A stretch of DNA of 64,000 nt, taken from assembly GCA_002503825.1 (NCBI GenBank), contig DASP01000005.1, positions 1 to 64,000 of the forward strand, written 5' to 3'. The DNA is from Methanoregulaceae archaeon UBA467 (lineage in GTDB: Archaea > Halobacteriota > Methanomicrobia > Methanomicrobiales > Methanospirillaceae). This document shows positions 55,025-63,569 of the stretch, piece after piece; position 1 is the first letter of the stretch; each line of letters starts with the position of its first letter. The position numbers and the translations under genes were made by a program. Below the pieces are notes generated by a model, which worked only from the letters and a program-made list of their open reading frames with translations, made no database searches and was not told where the DNA came from.

Positions 55025-55190
55025 TGTTTCTCTGGCAGGAGGGGTTCTCACCCCTCCCCGCCCCACCCTGCTACAGGATGGTCGGCAGGCAGGGTTGATT
55101 GGGATGCGGTTATTTTTTTTAAAGAACTACGCACGGTCCCTGTCGCAATGAGGGGACGCACGCATACGGCGGGGTATCAGCCCCGGGGGT
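55025..55190 (-). repeat. Dispersed intergenic repeat, copy R3
   Basis: Opposite orientation to R1. The stem GGAGGGG-TTCTCA-CCCCTCC (55,038-55,057) corresponds to the GGGGTGAGAAAACCCC stem of R1. CTACAGGATGGTCGGCAGGCAGGG and GGGGACGCACGCATACGGCGGG match R1's reverse complement. Confidence 0.65.
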
Positions 55191-55618
55191 GTCACGATGA
55201 GAAGTGCGGCGAAAGTGGAAATACCGAGTGAGCGGGAGGATGTCAACAGAACCTTAAAATAAAGTAATCCGGCTTATCTGGGAGGATAATCGAAATTCTC
55301 ACCTGCCTGTCAGGTATGATATCCCGACAAAAAAAGACACCCTGCAGACTTTTCAGGTCGCACAACCGGACAGCCCACCTTCTATTACAGACTTCATTCA
55401 TGATCAGCCTGCTATTACTGAGGAGACTCGCATTTTAAGGTCATTATTGACTTCTTCAGGCTTCGATCTGCATGCACTGCCGGAGTGCAGGCACTCACAT
55501 TTTTCCTGGAACGCTGATAATTAATTTTTAAAAAATATCTATTAAAATCATTTATTTGAGTAAATATTGTACAATTGACACTATTCCAGTGGAAATAACG
55601 CACCTGCCGAAGAGCCGC

Positions 55619-55640
55619 CATAAACCATATGATGCTATAT
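55619..55640 (+). repeat. 22-base motif, copy 2
   Basis: CATAAACCATATGATGCTATAT, nearly identical to copies at 49,576-49,597 (minus) and 60,511-60,532. An ORB-like TTCCAGTGGAAAT lies 23 bases upstream. Confidence 0.65.
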
Positions 55641-55931
55641 ACAAGCGGGGTGCCATTGTACGCCTGCACTGCCCTCATATGGCATTTTCCGCCAGGAATC
55701 ATGACATTTTCAGGTAAAGGCAGGGCATTATGAATACTGTCAAAAAAATTTAATCGCCATATATGCCTTAATTTCAATAATAAGCACATTTTAACCCCGG
55801 TTTTGCAAAAAGTAAACCACTCGTGATAAACACCAAGGTTTTTCTGGATAAAGAAAATAGTAATTACAAGTCAATTTCACGAAAAACCATCTCATATCAA
55901 TACTTTACATGTCCGTAATTCAGGGTGACAG

Positions 55932-57398
55932 ATGATCACGGTCCTCTTTGTAGACGACGAACCAGCACTCCTTGATGTATCCCGCATTTTTCTTGAAAGA
56001 GGCGGCGAGCTCAAGGTAGATACCTGTAATTCTGTCAGTGAGGCCTTTGAACTCCTGAAGGACCGTTCCTATGATGCCATTGTTTCCGATTATGAAATGC
56101 CCTCCATAAATGGCATCGAATTTCTAAAACGCCTTCGTGTGATGGGAGACCCGACGCCCTTCATCATATTTACCGGAAAGGGCAGGGAACATGTTGTTAT
56201 TGAAGCACTGAACAGCGGCGCTGATTTCTATCTCCAGAAAGGCGGCGATCCGCGATCCCAGTTCACCGAACTGATCCATAAAATAAAACAGGCAGTCCAG
56301 CGCAGGAAAGCTGAAATCTCCCTCCGGATAACCCAGAGTTCGGTTGACCACGCCACCGACTGTATTTTCTGGATCGACAGGGCAGGACGGATTACATATG
56401 CAAACGAGACCGCAGCAGGAGCCCTTGGTTACACGAGGGAGGATATACTGCTCCTGACGGTCTGTGATATAGATATGCGGTGCGACCGTGATGAATGGAG
56501 AAAACTGTTTCAACACCTTAAATGCGACTATTCACACCGTTTTGAATCGGTCTTCAAAAAAAAGGACGGATCTTCTCTCCCTGTCGAGGTCGCCTGCGTC
56601 TACCACGAGTTCCAGCAGAAACCCCTGATTTTTGCCTATTGTCGTGATATCAGTGTACAGAAACACGATGAAGGATCCCTGAGAACATCTGAACAGAGGT
56701 ACAGGGAACTGGCAGATTCACTGCCGCAGATTGTCCTTGAGATGACCGGGAGCGGCATGATTACGTTTGCGAACGCGGCAGCTGTTTCGATATCCGGGTA
56801 TACACATGAGGATATGGAATCCGGTTTAAACGCGCTGTCCCTGGTCTCACCCGAATACCGCGGGAACACGACGAAGGCTTTTTCGCTCGTCCTTTCAGGG
56901 CATGAAATCGAAGGAGAACGACTGGATATGATTCGAAAAGACGGCACGCTCCTTCCGGCCAGGATATTTGCCTCACCTGTTTTTCAGCCTGGCAACAAAG
57001 AAGCCGCAGGCGTGCGGGCGCTTATGATTACAGGGAGTCTGTCACCCGGACACGAAAACAACGGGATAATAGAAGACGATCCCTGCCATCCTGCAGGGAC
57101 ACTTTTCATGGACACGTATATCCGGGGATGCGACAGCGCGTTCTGCACGATCCTCGGCTCGAAAAAAGACCGGATCATCAACCATTCGGTTAAAAAAATC
57201 TCACCGGTATTCCAGCCTGACAGGTCTCACTCAGGAGACACATTTCCTGATCGGCTTGAACAGGCATTAAAAGACGATAATGAATTTCCATGGCGCTGGA
57301 AAAAAAATAACCGGACCTGCATCGATACCATGGTATCCGTAAAAAAACTTGACACGGAAACCGGGTATGTATACGTCCTGAAGGTACGTCCCGTATAA
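55932..57398 (+). CDS. Response-regulator receiver with PAS domains
   Basis: The 488-residue protein starts with a CheY-like receiver (residues 1-120): VLFVDDEPALL, phospho-acceptor D53 in VSDYEMP, T81 in IFTGKG and K103 in YLQKGG. PAS domains follow at about 130-245 (DHATDCIFWIDRAGRITYANETA, YCRDISVQK) and 255-370 (LPQIVLEMTGSGMITFANAAA), with a PAS-like third part from about 405. No His kinase, GGDEF or DNA-binding domain is attached, as is common for methanogen receiver-PAS proteins; it probably relays a signal to another protein. It looks monocistronic. Confidence 0.88.
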   Translation: MITVLFVDDEPALLDVSRIFLERGGELKVDTCNSVSEAFELLKDRSYDAIVSDYEMPSINGIEFLKRLRVMGDPTPFIIFTGKGREHVVIEALNSGADFYLQKGGDPRSQFTELIHKIKQAVQRRKAEISLRITQSSVDHATDCIFWIDRAGRITYANETAAGALGYTREDILLLTVCDIDMRCDRDEWRKLFQHLKCDYSHRFESVFKKKDGSSLPVEVACVYHEFQQKPLIFAYCRDISVQKHDEGSLRTSEQRYRELADSLPQIVLEMTGSGMITFANAAAVSISGYTHEDMESGLNALSLVSPEYRGNTTKAFSLVLSGHEIEGERLDMIRKDGTLLPARIFASPVFQPGNKEAAGVRALMITGSLSPGHENNGIIEDDPCHPAGTLFMDTYIRGCDSAFCTILGSKKDRIINHSVKKISPVFQPDRSHSGDTFPDRLEQALKDDNEFPWRWKKNNRTCIDTMVSVKKLDTETGYVYVLKVRPV

Positions 57399-57660
57399 TC
57401 CCTTTTCCTTTAAATCCTGCTCTTTTACAGCCGCACGGTCTGCCCCGATCTGCCGGCCCGGATCGTCCCGGATATCTCACGCACACTCATCCGGAGGGTT
57501 TCCCCGGCCACACTCACAATCACGGTTCACCGGAAAACCCGGATTTTAAGACTGAAAATATTCCCTGCCTGGCGGATCACAGCCTGCAGGGCGTCCGGAA
57601 CTACACCCCAAAAATAAAAACACTATCATATACTATTCAACCCTAACCAGTTTGAGAGCA

Positions 57661-58236
57661 ATGGGTGACAACTTCGGCCAGGAAGAGATCAATAAATATA
57701 AAAAATTCAAGAAGGTCGACGGCGCCACATACCGGAAGGTGAACCAGTTCCTCAGGAAGCGCACCTATATCACCGCACGCGAATGGGCCATCGCAAGGCT
57801 CTGCACTGATTTCCGTACAAAAGGCGGCGCTGAAATGACATTCATCGGCCAGCACCTTCCGGAACTGGTCCCGTTCATGCAGGAACCATATACGCCGCAG
57901 GCGGTAAACCAGGCACGCAACTCATTCAAGAAGAAAGTGTACAAATCGGGGGCGACATTTTTTTACGGCGCGATGTGCGGTTTTTTTACCACGGAGGAGC
58001 TTGATGACCTCCTGTTCGAGGCCAGCGAAGTGGCCCGCTTCCTCCTCGAGGTGGAACGCTCATCCCTCGATATCGACGAAGAGATCGATATTGAAGACCG
58101 TATCACCGAGGTGATGAGAAGCGTCGGCGAAGCCGCACGGACTATTCTCCGCACCAGGGTCAGGGAAGATGACCAGGACGATGACGAGATGACTGAAATC
58201 ACGGGTGACCTTCAGCCGGAGACTGGTGACCCATGA
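57661..58236 (+). CDS. Conserved archaeal protein (probably DUF5806)
   Basis: I use ATG 57661 (MGDNFGQEEINKYKKF); the frame also has a start three codons upstream. The 191-residue protein is charged and helical, with KVDGATYRKVNQFLRKRTYITAREWAIARLC, a central MTFIGQHLPELVPFM segment, and a very acidic C-terminal tail. It resembles a conserved archaeal family without known function, DUF5806 as far as I can recall. Stop overlaps the next gene (ATGA), linking it to the MobB-like and GlmM-like genes. Confidence 0.7.
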   Translation: MGDNFGQEEINKYKKFKKVDGATYRKVNQFLRKRTYITAREWAIARLCTDFRTKGGAEMTFIGQHLPELVPFMQEPYTPQAVNQARNSFKKKVYKSGATFFYGAMCGFFTTEELDDLLFEASEVARFLLEVERSSLDIDEEIDIEDRITEVMRSVGEAARTILRTRVREDDQDDDEMTEITGDLQPETGDP

Positions 58237-59000
58237 GGATCATTCATATTGCCGGTCTCTCGGGTTCGGGGAAAACAACGTTTATACGTTCCCTTATCCC
58301 AGAACTCTCGAAACTGGGCCCTGTCGCGGCGGTGAAGCATATCGGTCACCATACGTGGTCGCTTGAGGCTGGAAAGGACACCACCTCCTACCTTCATGCC
58401 GGAGCCTGCCAGTCGGTTGGAATTGACCGGGAAAAAACTGTTTCCGTGACGAATGAGACCGATCTTGGCAGAGCCCTGCAGATGCTCTGCGACATGGGTA
58501 CCAGGTATGCCGTCGTGGAAGGCTTCAAGTCAAAACCATTTCCAAAGGTGGTGATCGGTACTCTGCCGGAAGCTTCCGGTGTAGTCCTCAAAAACCCTGA
58601 AATCAGTGATGTCACTGCGTCTCTCAGTTCCTTCATGGAGTATTACACCCTCGGCGGGATGATCAGGGAGATGCAGGCGGAGAACGCGTATGCTTCCGGT
58701 GGCGTTTTTACAGGCGTGTGTGCCGCAATCACGGGTGTCCGTGAAACACCCGGTTCCGGCGCTGAAAAATATCGCATATTCCTCGAAAATGTCCTGAACC
58801 GGGCAGCTGACGAGGGGGAGATCTTTGCCGGGCGCGGTTATTTCGGACCTGACCTCCCCGGAGGACCTGACGAAGTGATTCGAATCGCAGTCCATGCACC
58901 CTCACTGCACAGGGGGACCGCACTCGTACATACCATAGCGCAGCAGTTTTCGGAAGAACTTGAAAAGAACGGGAAAAAAATAGCCGGAGAAGGGATATGA
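58233..59000 (+). CDS. mobB: MobB-like P-loop protein with extra C-terminal domain
   Basis: Residues 1-160 are a MobB-type P-loop GTPase-like domain: GLSGSGKTTFIRSLIPEL (7-24), VKHIGHHTW and DTTSYLHAGA, YAVVEGFK. MobB assists attachment of a guanine nucleotide to molybdopterin, needed for formylmethanofuran and formate dehydrogenases. Residues 170-255 (SGGVFTGVCAAITGVRETPG, VIRIAVHAPSLHRGT) form a second domain that could be a diverged MoaE-like unit; I cannot confirm this. It is coupled by ATGA to both neighbours. Confidence 0.75.
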   Translation: MRIIHIAGLSGSGKTTFIRSLIPELSKLGPVAAVKHIGHHTWSLEAGKDTTSYLHAGACQSVGIDREKTVSVTNETDLGRALQMLCDMGTRYAVVEGFKSKPFPKVVIGTLPEASGVVLKNPEISDVTASLSSFMEYYTLGGMIREMQAENAYASGGVFTGVCAAITGVRETPGSGAEKYRIFLENVLNRAADEGEIFAGRGYFGPDLPGGPDEVIRIAVHAPSLHRGTALVHTIAQQFSEELEKNGKKIAGEGI

Positions 59001-60352
59001 CACAGATAAAAATGGAAAAACGACTTTTTGGAACAAACGGTGTCAGGGGAGTTGTTGGAAAGGACATGACCCCGGCCCTCGCCCTTTCGATTGGAATGGC
59101 GCTGGGATCGATGAGAAAGGGAAAAATCGCAGTAGGAATGGACACACGGACGTCAGGTCCTGCACTGGCAGGCGCAGTGAAGGCAGGTCTCCTTGCAACC
59201 GGGTGCGACGTGGTCGACTGCGGGATCCTTCCAACTCCCGCACTTCAGTACCTGGTGAAGCACCACTTCGATGGCGGGGCCGTGATCACGGCATCGCATA
59301 ACCCGCCGGAATATAACGGCGTTAAGATCATCGAGGCCGACGGGACAGAGATGGGTGATGCCGAGACTATTGCCCTTGAAGAGCGGATTTTTTCACAAAA
59401 ATTTGACGCTGCGGACTGGCAGGGTGTCGGACGAGAGGTTGCCGCCCCTGCCATGGTAGATGAATACGTCGATTCCATTGTTGCAGCATTTCCCCCCGGC
59501 ACCGGTAATGGTATGACGGTTATTGTCGATCCAGGCTGCGGGGCTGCCGCTATGACCACGCCCCGGATCCTCACCCGCCTTGGGTGCAGGGTCATGTCAA
59601 TCAATGCCCAGATTGACGGGACCTTCCCGGGCAGGCTCCCGGAACCCTCGGTTGAAGGGCTTAAAGGACTTACCGGTCTCGTCCTCTCGAGCGGCGCTGC
59701 ATTCGGCGTGGCCCATGACGGCGATGCCGACAGGGCCGTCTTCATCGATGATAAAGGGAGATATATCGAAGAGAACCAGGAATTCGGCCTTATTGAGCAG
59801 TATGTCTGCTCATCCCGGAAAGGGGCGGTCGTCACACCGGTCAGCTCTTCACGCCTCATTGAGGCTATTGCAGAAAAATACGGGTGCCATGTCGTTTACA
59901 CGCCGGTCGGGAGTATTTATGTCGCCCGGACCATGATCGGACTGCTCGAAAAGGGCGAGGCGGTTTCGTTCGGCGGCGAAGGAAACGGCGGGCTCATCTA
60001 CCCGGATCACCAGTTCTGCAGGGATGGCGGAATGACCGCTGCCATGATGGTCGCAATCCTCTCACGCACGGGAGAGCCGCTCTCCACCCTCGTTGACAGA
60101 CTTCCCGCGTTCCACATGATCAAGGACAAGGTCGGGGTCGCAGACCCTGCTGCACTCCTCGTGCAGATGAAACAGGCATTCTCCTCCGACAGGCTTGATC
60201 TGACCGACGGGGTCCGCATTAACAGGGGAGGGACCTGGGCCCTGATCCGGCCGTCAGGAACTGAGCCCCTCGTCAGGGTAATGGTCGAATCTGAGAGAAA
60301 AGAAGATGCTGATGCCCTTTATCAGGACATAATGCGTCGAATCAAATCCTGA
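58997..60352 (+). CDS. glmM: Phosphoglucosamine mutase/phosphohexomutase (GlmM-like)
   Basis: The 451-residue alpha-D-phosphohexomutase has FGTNGVRGVVGKD near the start, the phosphoserine S100 in TASHNPPEYNG, the Mg-binding DGDADR loop, the sugar loop GGEGNGGLIYPD and a C-terminal phosphate site RPSGTEPLVRV. These match the GlmM/archaeal phosphoglucosamine mutase branch, which makes glucosamine-1-P for UDP-GlcNAc, the precursor of the Pse, ManNAc and N-glycan pathways in this window. ATG overlaps the MobB stop; a run of 12 Ts ends the transcript. Confidence 0.88.
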   Translation: MTQIKMEKRLFGTNGVRGVVGKDMTPALALSIGMALGSMRKGKIAVGMDTRTSGPALAGAVKAGLLATGCDVVDCGILPTPALQYLVKHHFDGGAVITASHNPPEYNGVKIIEADGTEMGDAETIALEERIFSQKFDAADWQGVGREVAAPAMVDEYVDSIVAAFPPGTGNGMTVIVDPGCGAAAMTTPRILTRLGCRVMSINAQIDGTFPGRLPEPSVEGLKGLTGLVLSSGAAFGVAHDGDADRAVFIDDKGRYIEENQEFGLIEQYVCSSRKGAVVTPVSSSRLIEAIAEKYGCHVVYTPVGSIYVARTMIGLLEKGEAVSFGGEGNGGLIYPDHQFCRDGGMTAAMMVAILSRTGEPLSTLVDRLPAFHMIKDKVGVADPAALLVQMKQAFSSDRLDLTDGVRINRGGTWALIRPSGTEPLVRVMVESERKEDADALYQDIMRRIKS

Positions 60353-60364
60353 TTTTTTTTTTTT
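60353..60364 (+). terminator. T12 terminator after the GlmM-like gene
   Basis: Twelve consecutive Ts start right after the stop codon TGA, a strong archaeal transcription terminator ending the three-gene group that begins at 57661. The 366 bases that follow up to the acylphosphatase hold no other gene, only the 22-base motif. Confidence 0.7.
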
Positions 60365-60510
60365 ATCCGCACTCCTTCCGGCATTCATTTTTATCCTGCA
60401 CAGCCGGTATGCCGGAGCCCTTTTAATAACCTTAATTTAAGGATTAAATTGCATTTATTGCGATATTTTCACAATGACCGCCACCGGTAACCAGTGCCGG
60501 CCCCGGGTAC

Positions 60511-60532
60511 CATAAACCATATGATGCGATAT
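60511..60532 (+). repeat. 22-base motif, copy 3
   Basis: CATAAACCATATGATGCGATAT lies 220 bases upstream of the acylphosphatase start. It matches 55,619-55,640 with one difference. Confidence 0.65.
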
Positions 60533-60730
60533 GCTAAGGACGGAGAATGGAATACCGATATACACCAGGATTTATTACGGGAGGTGCAACGCGGTCTTCT
60601 GCTCAACAGCGTCCCAAAAAGGAAAACTAAATAACAGACTATCTGATACTTGTCACTCAGGGATGAAAGTGCAGATGCGAGGGTCCCTGCATGAATGTTT
60701 TTCCAGCCACAATCACGGAGTGGCCCGCCA

Positions 60731-61003
60731 GTGAAGACAATTGAGATCAGGGTCTCGGGCAAAGTTCAGAAAGTCGGGTTCCGTAACTGTGTCAAACGGA
60801 TTGCATCACGGTTAAACGTGAAAGGAGAAGTGATGAACCTCTCTGACGGGACTGTACGGGCAGTGGCTACCGGAGACGAGATCGTCCTTGAAAAATTTCT
60901 CTCCATGATCTACGGGTGCCCCAGGGCCATAATCCGTGATATTGAAGTCCGTGAAATACAATTTTCCGGTTTTCCGGACTTTTCGGTCCGCAGGGCAGCG
61001 TAA
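60731..61003 (+). CDS. acyP: Acylphosphatase
   Basis: The 90-residue protein has the acylphosphatase loop GKVQKVGFRNC (Arg in VGFR) and GEVMNLSDGTVRAV, where the catalytic Asn lies in the G-x-V-x-N pattern. It hydrolyses acyl phosphates. The start is GTG 60731, since GGAGTGG eight bases upstream is a good ribosome binding site; a longer frame upstream has no family match. It converges with the cas1-like gene 15 bases away. Confidence 0.88.
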   Translation: MKTIEIRVSGKVQKVGFRNCVKRIASRLNVKGEVMNLSDGTVRAVATGDEIVLEKFLSMIYGCPRAIIRDIEVREIQFSGFPDFSVRRAA

Positions 61004-61018
61004 GTCCTGACCGGCCAC

Positions 61019-61969
61019 TTACCTGACCATGTAAAAATCAGCGCCGTCACGCAGGGCATCCCGGAAGACGACGACCTGCGTGTCGATTTTTTCCTGGTCG
61101 ATTGAATTATGGAAGAGCTGTGTGAGCCGTCGCATCAGGTCGTCAGAAAGGATACACCTGCTTGATCCGCATTCGAAATCGTCTTTTGTAATCCCGTCCG
61201 CGATCAGCGATATAATGACCTTGTCTATCATGAGGGATTTAAACGGCTCCATCATGTCGTACACGAGGCCTTTTGGCCCCTGAAACAGGAACCCGTGATC
61301 AGGGTCCAGATGTGCGCCGATAATCGCCATTCCGGTGTTCCCGAAAAGCATTCCATACCCGTAGGCCATCATTGTATTGATGACATCCTGGTACGGCCGG
61401 GATGTCCGGCGCCGGAAGCCGAGCTCGGGTGGAAAGATCCGTGAGAGAATCTCGTAATACATGTCTGATAAAAGCCGGTGCATCCGACGGATCTCATCGA
61501 TTTTTATCAGGTATTCAAGCTCGGACAGGCCGTTCCTGAGGATCTCCAGCTCTCCTTCGTAAAAGAGCTGTTTTCCGCGCTCCTGTTCGAACTGTTCGAT
61601 GAACAGAAGTTTTGAGAGAAGTGATCCGCGGGCAAAGGCCATTGCATAATTATGCCCGAACGCTGCATGCTGCGCCTGCTGTATACCCTGGTCTCCGGTG
61701 GCACCGAAGGGTCTTAAAAAACCAACCGGCTCTCCGTCAGCCTCAAAAAACGATATAAAGATCCCTGCACGGAGCAGGTGTGCCACTGCCGCGGTATGAA
61801 GGGTATGTCCGCCCATCACAAGGAGATGGTTGAACCTGCCAAGCGGGATCTCCTGTACATGTGCGTCTTTCTGAATGATGACGGTCTTTGCGGTGGCCTT
61901 GATATGAGCGCCAAAACCGCTTACACTGAACCATGGAACCTGCACGAGACTTCTTCCTGTGATAACCAC
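61019..61969 (-). CDS. cas1: Solo Cas1 homologue (no CRISPR/Cas neighbours)
   Basis: The 316-residue protein fits Cas1 along its length: an N-terminal beta domain (IPLGRFNHLLVMGGHTL, LLRAGIFISFFEADG) and the helical domain with RTSRPYQDVINTMMAYGYGML, HLDPDHGFLFQ and LVYDMMEPFK. No cas2, effector genes, CRISPR repeats or PolB are nearby, so it is a solo Cas1. By eye, the first catalytic position (usual Glu) is H164, the usual His in GFLH is F229, and the third (Asp) is D238. This suggests an inactive or altered integrase. It converges with the acylphosphatase gene. Confidence 0.85.
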   Translation of the reverse strand: MVITGRSLVQVPWFSVSGFGAHIKATAKTVIIQKDAHVQEIPLGRFNHLLVMGGHTLHTAAVAHLLRAGIFISFFEADGEPVGFLRPFGATGDQGIQQAQHAAFGHNYAMAFARGSLLSKLLFIEQFEQERGKQLFYEGELEILRNGLSELEYLIKIDEIRRMHRLLSDMYYEILSRIFPPELGFRRRTSRPYQDVINTMMAYGYGMLFGNTGMAIIGAHLDPDHGFLFQGPKGLVYDMMEPFKSLMIDKVIISLIADGITKDDFECGSSRCILSDDLMRRLTQLFHNSIDQEKIDTQVVVFRDALRDGADFYMVR

Positions 61970-62279
61970 ACCGGATCGGCGGGTGACTGCTCTATTACAA
62001 TTCTCTATCCTGTTACATCAATACATTGTTTTTGAAAGTATCTCTTCCCGGGTCACTGCCACCCGGCAGGTATCGCAGTAATGCAGACACACCATGCTAT
62101 AATATGACATAGTTTTTTGTTTCAGGCACCCTTACATTATTCCTGTTTAATGTTGACAGGGCACCCCCCGATTAGAGAAGAGGATATCGTCATGGACTCA
62201 TACACGCGAGAACTACGAGCATGCAGAGGGAGCAGTGCCACATGGCCGGCTCTGCTCGGCCGGAGCACAGTGAGTGCAT
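61970..62279. other. 310-base gap between the Cas1-like and PaaK genes
   Basis: No gene and no CRISPR-like repeat are visible. The divergent promoters of the cas1-like and paaK genes must lie here; TATAATATGACATAG near 62,097 could be one. Confidence 0.5.
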
Positions 62280-63569
62280 ATGTACTGGAATAAGACCATA
62301 GAGACATTATCGCCCGCAGATCTTGCAGACCTGCAGTTAAAACGCCTGAAAACAACACTCGCACAGGTCATGAAGGTCGGGTTCTACCAGAAAAAATTCA
62401 GGGACGAAGGGGTCAGATTAGAAGATGTAAAGACCCTTGCCGATGTCTCAAAATTGCCATTTACGCGGAAACAGGACCTGCGGAACGGTTACCCGTTTGG
62501 CTTTTTTGCCGTCCCGTTAAACCAGGTGGTCCGCATCCACACGACCTCAGGGACCACCGGAAAACCGACCGTGGTGGGCTATACCAGGGCGGACCTGGAC
62601 ACCTGGTCCGAACTCATCGCGAGGAACATGACCATGGTCGGCCTGACAAAAGACGACGTATTCCAGAACATGGTCAATTACGGCATGTTCACCGGCGGTC
62701 TCGGGTTCCATTACGGTGCGGAGAAGATCGGGATGACGGTCATCCCCAGTGCAACGGGTAATACGAAACGCCAGATCGAGATGATACAGGACTTCGGAGT
62801 CACCGCGATCCATTGCACCCCGAGCTACGCGATGCACCTCGCTGAGGTGGCCGAGGAGATGGATGCATCGCTGGACACCCTGAAGACCGGATTATTCGGC
62901 GCTGAACCATGGTCAGACTCGATGAGAGCCGAGCTCGAACGAAAACTCGGTGTCACAGCCTACGATTCCTACGGGCTCTCCGAGCTCTTCGGCCCGGGTG
63001 TTGCATTCGAGTGCCCTGAGCGTGACGGCCTCCATATCTGGCACGACTGTTATCTCGTGGAGATCATAGACCCGGTCAGCGGCGACGTCCTCGGCGATGG
63101 CGAACGTGGTGAACTCGTAGTGACGCCGCTCATGAAAGAGGCCATGCCCCTCGTCAGGTACCGGACCGGCGACGTAACCATGACAATTGAAGACGGGTGC
63201 CTCTGCGGACGAGCCAAAAAGATCGCACGTATCACCGGGCGGAGTGATGATATGCTTGTAATAAGGGGTATCAACGTATTCCCCTCCCAGATTGAGCATG
63301 TTCTTCTTAAAATTCCTGAAGTCGGGAATCAGTTTATGGTCTATGTAGACAGAGTCAATCACCTTGATGAAATGACAATAGACGTTGAGATCGATAAGGG
63401 CCATTTCAGCGGGGAATTGCATGACCTGGCCCGTATCCAGAAAAAAGTCATGAAGCAGCTGCGTGACGCGCTCGAACTGCGCACCACGGTCAACATCGTG
63501 GAGCCGGGGTCGCTGCCGCGGTTTGAGGGGAAGGCAAAACGGGTCGTAGACCGGCGGGGGTCGATGTAA
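62280..63569 (+). CDS. paaK: Phenylacetate-CoA ligase family protein (PaaK-like), first copy
   Basis: The ATG at 62280 gives 429 residues, the normal PaaK length. Motifs are RIHTTSGTTGKPTVVGYT (ATP-binding P-loop), DSYGLSELFGPGVAFEC, YRTGDVTM and RSDDMLVIRGINVFPSQIE, which defines the C-terminal hinge. It activates an aryl acid to its CoA thioester; in methanogens such ligases serve uptake of aryl acids for aromatic amino acids. Its TAA overlaps the ATG of a second such gene. Confidence 0.9.
   Translation: MYWNKTIETLSPADLADLQLKRLKTTLAQVMKVGFYQKKFRDEGVRLEDVKTLADVSKLPFTRKQDLRNGYPFGFFAVPLNQVVRIHTTSGTTGKPTVVGYTRADLDTWSELIARNMTMVGLTKDDVFQNMVNYGMFTGGLGFHYGAEKIGMTVIPSATGNTKRQIEMIQDFGVTAIHCTPSYAMHLAEVAEEMDASLDTLKTGLFGAEPWSDSMRAELERKLGVTAYDSYGLSELFGPGVAFECPERDGLHIWHDCYLVEIIDPVSGDVLGDGERGELVVTPLMKEAMPLVRYRTGDVTMTIEDGCLCGRAKKIARITGRSDDMLVIRGINVFPSQIEHVLLKIPEVGNQFMVYVDRVNHLDEMTIDVEIDKGHFSGELHDLARIQKKVMKQLRDALELRTTVNIVEPGSLPRFEGKAKRVVDRRGSM

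Larger units (their letters stand above)
51504..55931. other. 4.4-kb near gene-free region
   Basis: Frames here are short, overlapping and without family features; none is convincing. It has a spread of AAAAAAATAGCCG-type pieces (near 52,224 and 53,164), one 51-codon frame at 52,333-52,488, and fragments near 53.9-54.2 kb that read like a worn secreted protein. A repeat (R3) lies at 55,025-55,190, a 22-base motif at 55,619 and an ORB-like TTCCAGTGGAAAT at 55,584-55,596. It sits between XerA and a signalling gene. It may be decayed mobile or surface-gene DNA, or hold replication or dimer-resolution sites. Confidence 0.5.

Noticed and set aside
55584..55596. ORB-like TTCCAGTGGAAAT as a replication origin
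   Set aside because: A single site, with no cdc6/orc1 gene and no second box in view; not enough to call an origin.
61970..62279. Possible CRISPR array near the Cas1-like gene
   Set aside because: No direct repeats with regular spacing in this gap or elsewhere in the window.
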